Positions 62,509-64,000 of a stretch of DNA of 64,000 nt are shown in pieces (position 1 is the first letter of the stretch; every line of letters starts with the position of its first letter). The DNA comes from Micropruina sp. (GTDB lineage Bacteria > Actinomycetota > Actinomycetes > Propionibacteriales > Propionibacteriaceae): positions 1,054,001 through 1,118,000 of the forward strand of contig JADJVZ010000011.1 in NCBI GenBank assembly GCA_016716635.1, read 5' to 3'. The position numbers and the translations under genes are program-made. The notes beneath the pieces are model-generated. The model worked only from the letters and a program-made list of their open reading frames with translations. It made no database searches and was not told the DNA's origin.

Positions 62509-64000
62509 ATGACCACGGAGACCAACTGGTTCACCAAGGCGGTGTTCTATGAGGTTCTCGTGCGGACCTTCGCCGATTCCAACGGTGATGGCGTCGGGGA
62601 CATGCAGGGCTTGACCAGCAAGCTCGACTACCTGCAGTGGTTGGGGGTGGATTGCCTGTGGTTGCCGCCGTTCTTCAGCTCGCCGCTACGCGACGGCGGC
62701 TACGACGTGGCCGACTACACCAACGTCTTGCCCGAGTTTGGAACCATCGAGGACACGCGGGCGCTGATTGCGGCCGTCCATGGGCGCGGAATGCGGATCA
62801 TCATCGACTTCGTGATGAACCACACGTCGTCAGCGCATCCTTGGTTTCAAGCTTCGCGCACCGATCCGACAGGGCCCTACGGCGACTTCTACGTCTGGCG
62901 CGACGAGCCGGACGAGTACCTCGACGCTCGCATCATCTTCATCGACACGATCGACTCGAACTGGAGCTTCGATGAGGTGCGGGGCCAGTACTACTGGCAT
63001 CGCTTCTTCGACCATCAGCCCGACCTCAACTTCGAGAACCCCCGGGTTTTCGAGGAGATTCAAGATGCGCTGCGGTTCTGGCTCGCCATGGGCGTCGACG
63101 GCTTCCGCTTGGACGCCGTGCCCTACCTCATCGAGCAAGACGGCACCGATTGCGAGAATCTGCCGGGCACGCACGCGCTGCTCAAGCGCGTCCGCGCCAT
63201 GGTCGAGGAGGAATACCCCGGACGCATCTTGCTGTGCGAGGCCAATCAGTGGCCGCAGGAGGTCATTCCCTACTTCGGCGATGGGGACGAGTGCCAGCTG
63301 GCCTTCCATTTCCCCGTGATGCCGCGGATGTACATGGCATTGGCCCGCGAAGACAAGACGTGCCTGGTCGACATCATCGCCGCGACTCCGCCTCTGCCTC
63401 CCGGCACGCAGTGGGGCACGTTCCTGCGGAACCACGACGAACTCACCCTCGAAATGGTGACCCCCGCGGAACGCGACTTCATGTGGGACTTCTACGCCCC
63501 CGAGCCGCGGATGAAGTGCAACTTGGGCATCCGGCGCCGGCTGGCTCCGCTCGTGGATGGGGATGTCCAGCGGATCAAGCTGCTGCACGCCTTGCTGCTC
63601 GCCCTTCCCGGCTCCCCCGTGCTCTATTACGGCGATGAAATCGGCATGGGTGACAACATCTGGCTGCAGGACCGCGACGGCGTCCGCACCCCGATGCAAT
63701 GGGACAACTCCCCCGGAGCCGGATTCTCGACGGCCGATCCTTCGACGTTCCCCTTCCCGATCGTCGATTCTCCTGGCTTCACCCAAGACGTGGTCAACGT
63801 CGAGGCCCAGTTGGACGATCCCGACTCGCTACTGCATTGGCTGCAGCGGACGTTGTCCGTCCGTCGCGAACTTGAAGCGCTGGCCCTGGGCGACTTCGTC
63901 GACCTCGAGGGCGACAACGCGGCCGTCTACGTGGTGGCGCGGCAATGGGGCGATCAGCGGGTGATCGCGGCGTTCAACTTCTCCGCGTCCGCCCAGACCG
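62509..64000 (+). CDS. treS: Trehalose synthase TreS (3' end beyond window)
   Basis: A GH13_16 enzyme interconverting maltose and trehalose. About 497 codons are present and no stop is seen, so the gene continues past the window. It opens WFTKAVFYEVLVRTFADSNGDG. Catalytic Asp is in MGVDGFRLDAVPYL, Glu in LLCEANQWPQEV and Asp in TFLRNHDELTLEM; IIDFVMNHTSSAHPWF is region I. GAAGGG precedes the ATG. TreS supplies maltose that, once phosphorylated by a Pep2-type kinase, feeds GlgE. No kinase is visible inside the window; it may be fused to the C-terminus or lie beyond it. Confidence 0.95.
   Translation, partial: MTTETNWFTKAVFYEVLVRTFADSNGDGVGDMQGLTSKLDYLQWLGVDCLWLPPFFSSPLRDGGYDVADYTNVLPEFGTIEDTRALIAAVHGRGMRIIIDFVMNHTSSAHPWFQASRTDPTGPYGDFYVWRDEPDEYLDARIIFIDTIDSNWSFDEVRGQYYWHRFFDHQPDLNFENPRVFEEIQDALRFWLAMGVDGFRLDAVPYLIEQDGTDCENLPGTHALLKRVRAMVEEEYPGRILLCEANQWPQEVIPYFGDGDECQLAFHFPVMPRMYMALAREDKTCLVDIIAATPPLPPGTQWGTFLRNHDELTLEMVTPAERDFMWDFYAPEPRMKCNLGIRRRLAPLVDGDVQRIKLLHALLLALPGSPVLYYGDEIGMGDNIWLQDRDGVRTPMQWDNSPGAGFSTADPSTFPFPIVDSPGFTQDVVNVEAQLDDPDSLLHWLQRTLSVRRELEALALGDFVDLEGDNAAVYVVARQWGDQRVIAAFNFSASAQT

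Overview
The window is GC-rich, densely packed bacterial chromosome. The gene content fits an actinobacterium, most likely in or near the Propionibacteriaceae, although family-level placement is inference. The pointers are: a PriA-like HisA with no trpF in view; GatCAB; NAD+-dependent LigA; a GlgE-TreS alpha-glucan pathway; a TIGR03085 (mycothiol-type) metal-binding protein; a HGxxPAAW small membrane protein; and many promoters whose -10 box lies 6-8 nt before the start codon, so the mRNAs should be leaderless. No rRNA, tRNA, CRISPR array, IS element or prophage was recognised.

Layout. 0-7.3 kb (minus): histidine operon hisD-hisC-hisB-hisH with 4-nt overlaps, then two proline-rich membrane-protein genes and gene relics, then priA and yebC. 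7.4-8.6 kb (plus): DUF554 protein and a YbaK-type deacylase. 8.6-13.8 kb (minus): response regulator, histidine kinase, ABC ATPase and FtsX-type permease, a sensing/export module. 13.9-20.1 kb (minus): DnaE, a DUF2567-like membrane protein, a CYTH-CHAD protein and a coupled unknown gene. 20.3-23.7 kb: Tat-type secreted protein, DUF1697 protein, arginase, 6-phosphogluconate dehydrogenase. 23.8-30.1 kb: a 109-bp palindromic element and gltBD (glutamate synthase). 30.1-32.4 kb: a long non-coding interval with a candidate structured RNA, a Phd/VapC-type toxin-antitoxin pair and two unrecognised genes; this is the most accessory-looking part. 32.5-38.7 kb (minus): trpE, small membrane gene, trpC, trpB, trpA, ybaK, lgt. 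38.7-42.5 kb (plus): TIGR03085 protein, serC, serA, Ala-rich peptidoglycan-binding protein. 42.6-47.7 kb (minus): gatCAB and a thioredoxin-reductase-like flavoprotein. 47.7-53.6 kb: ACT protein (plus), then mnmA, HIT-like, MetE-like, ligA and a small membrane gene (minus). 54.1-64 kb: glgX, an MFS transporter, glgP divergent from glgE, and treS, which runs off the right edge.

How it fits together. The window is mainly a biosynthetic core: histidine, tryptophan, serine and glutamate synthesis, tRNA quality control (GatCAB, MnmA, two YbaK-type deacylases) and DNA replication and joining (DnaE, LigA). The right end is a glycogen/trehalose turnover block. GlgP and GlgX break alpha-glucan down, TreS interconverts trehalose and maltose, and GlgE extends glucan from maltose-1-phosphate. 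No wholly new multi-gene system was proven. The best candidates for something undescribed are the structured ~117-nt element upstream of gltB, the 109-bp inverted-repeat element, the unrecognised gene pair beside the toxin-antitoxin module, and the unknown gene coupled to CYTH-CHAD.
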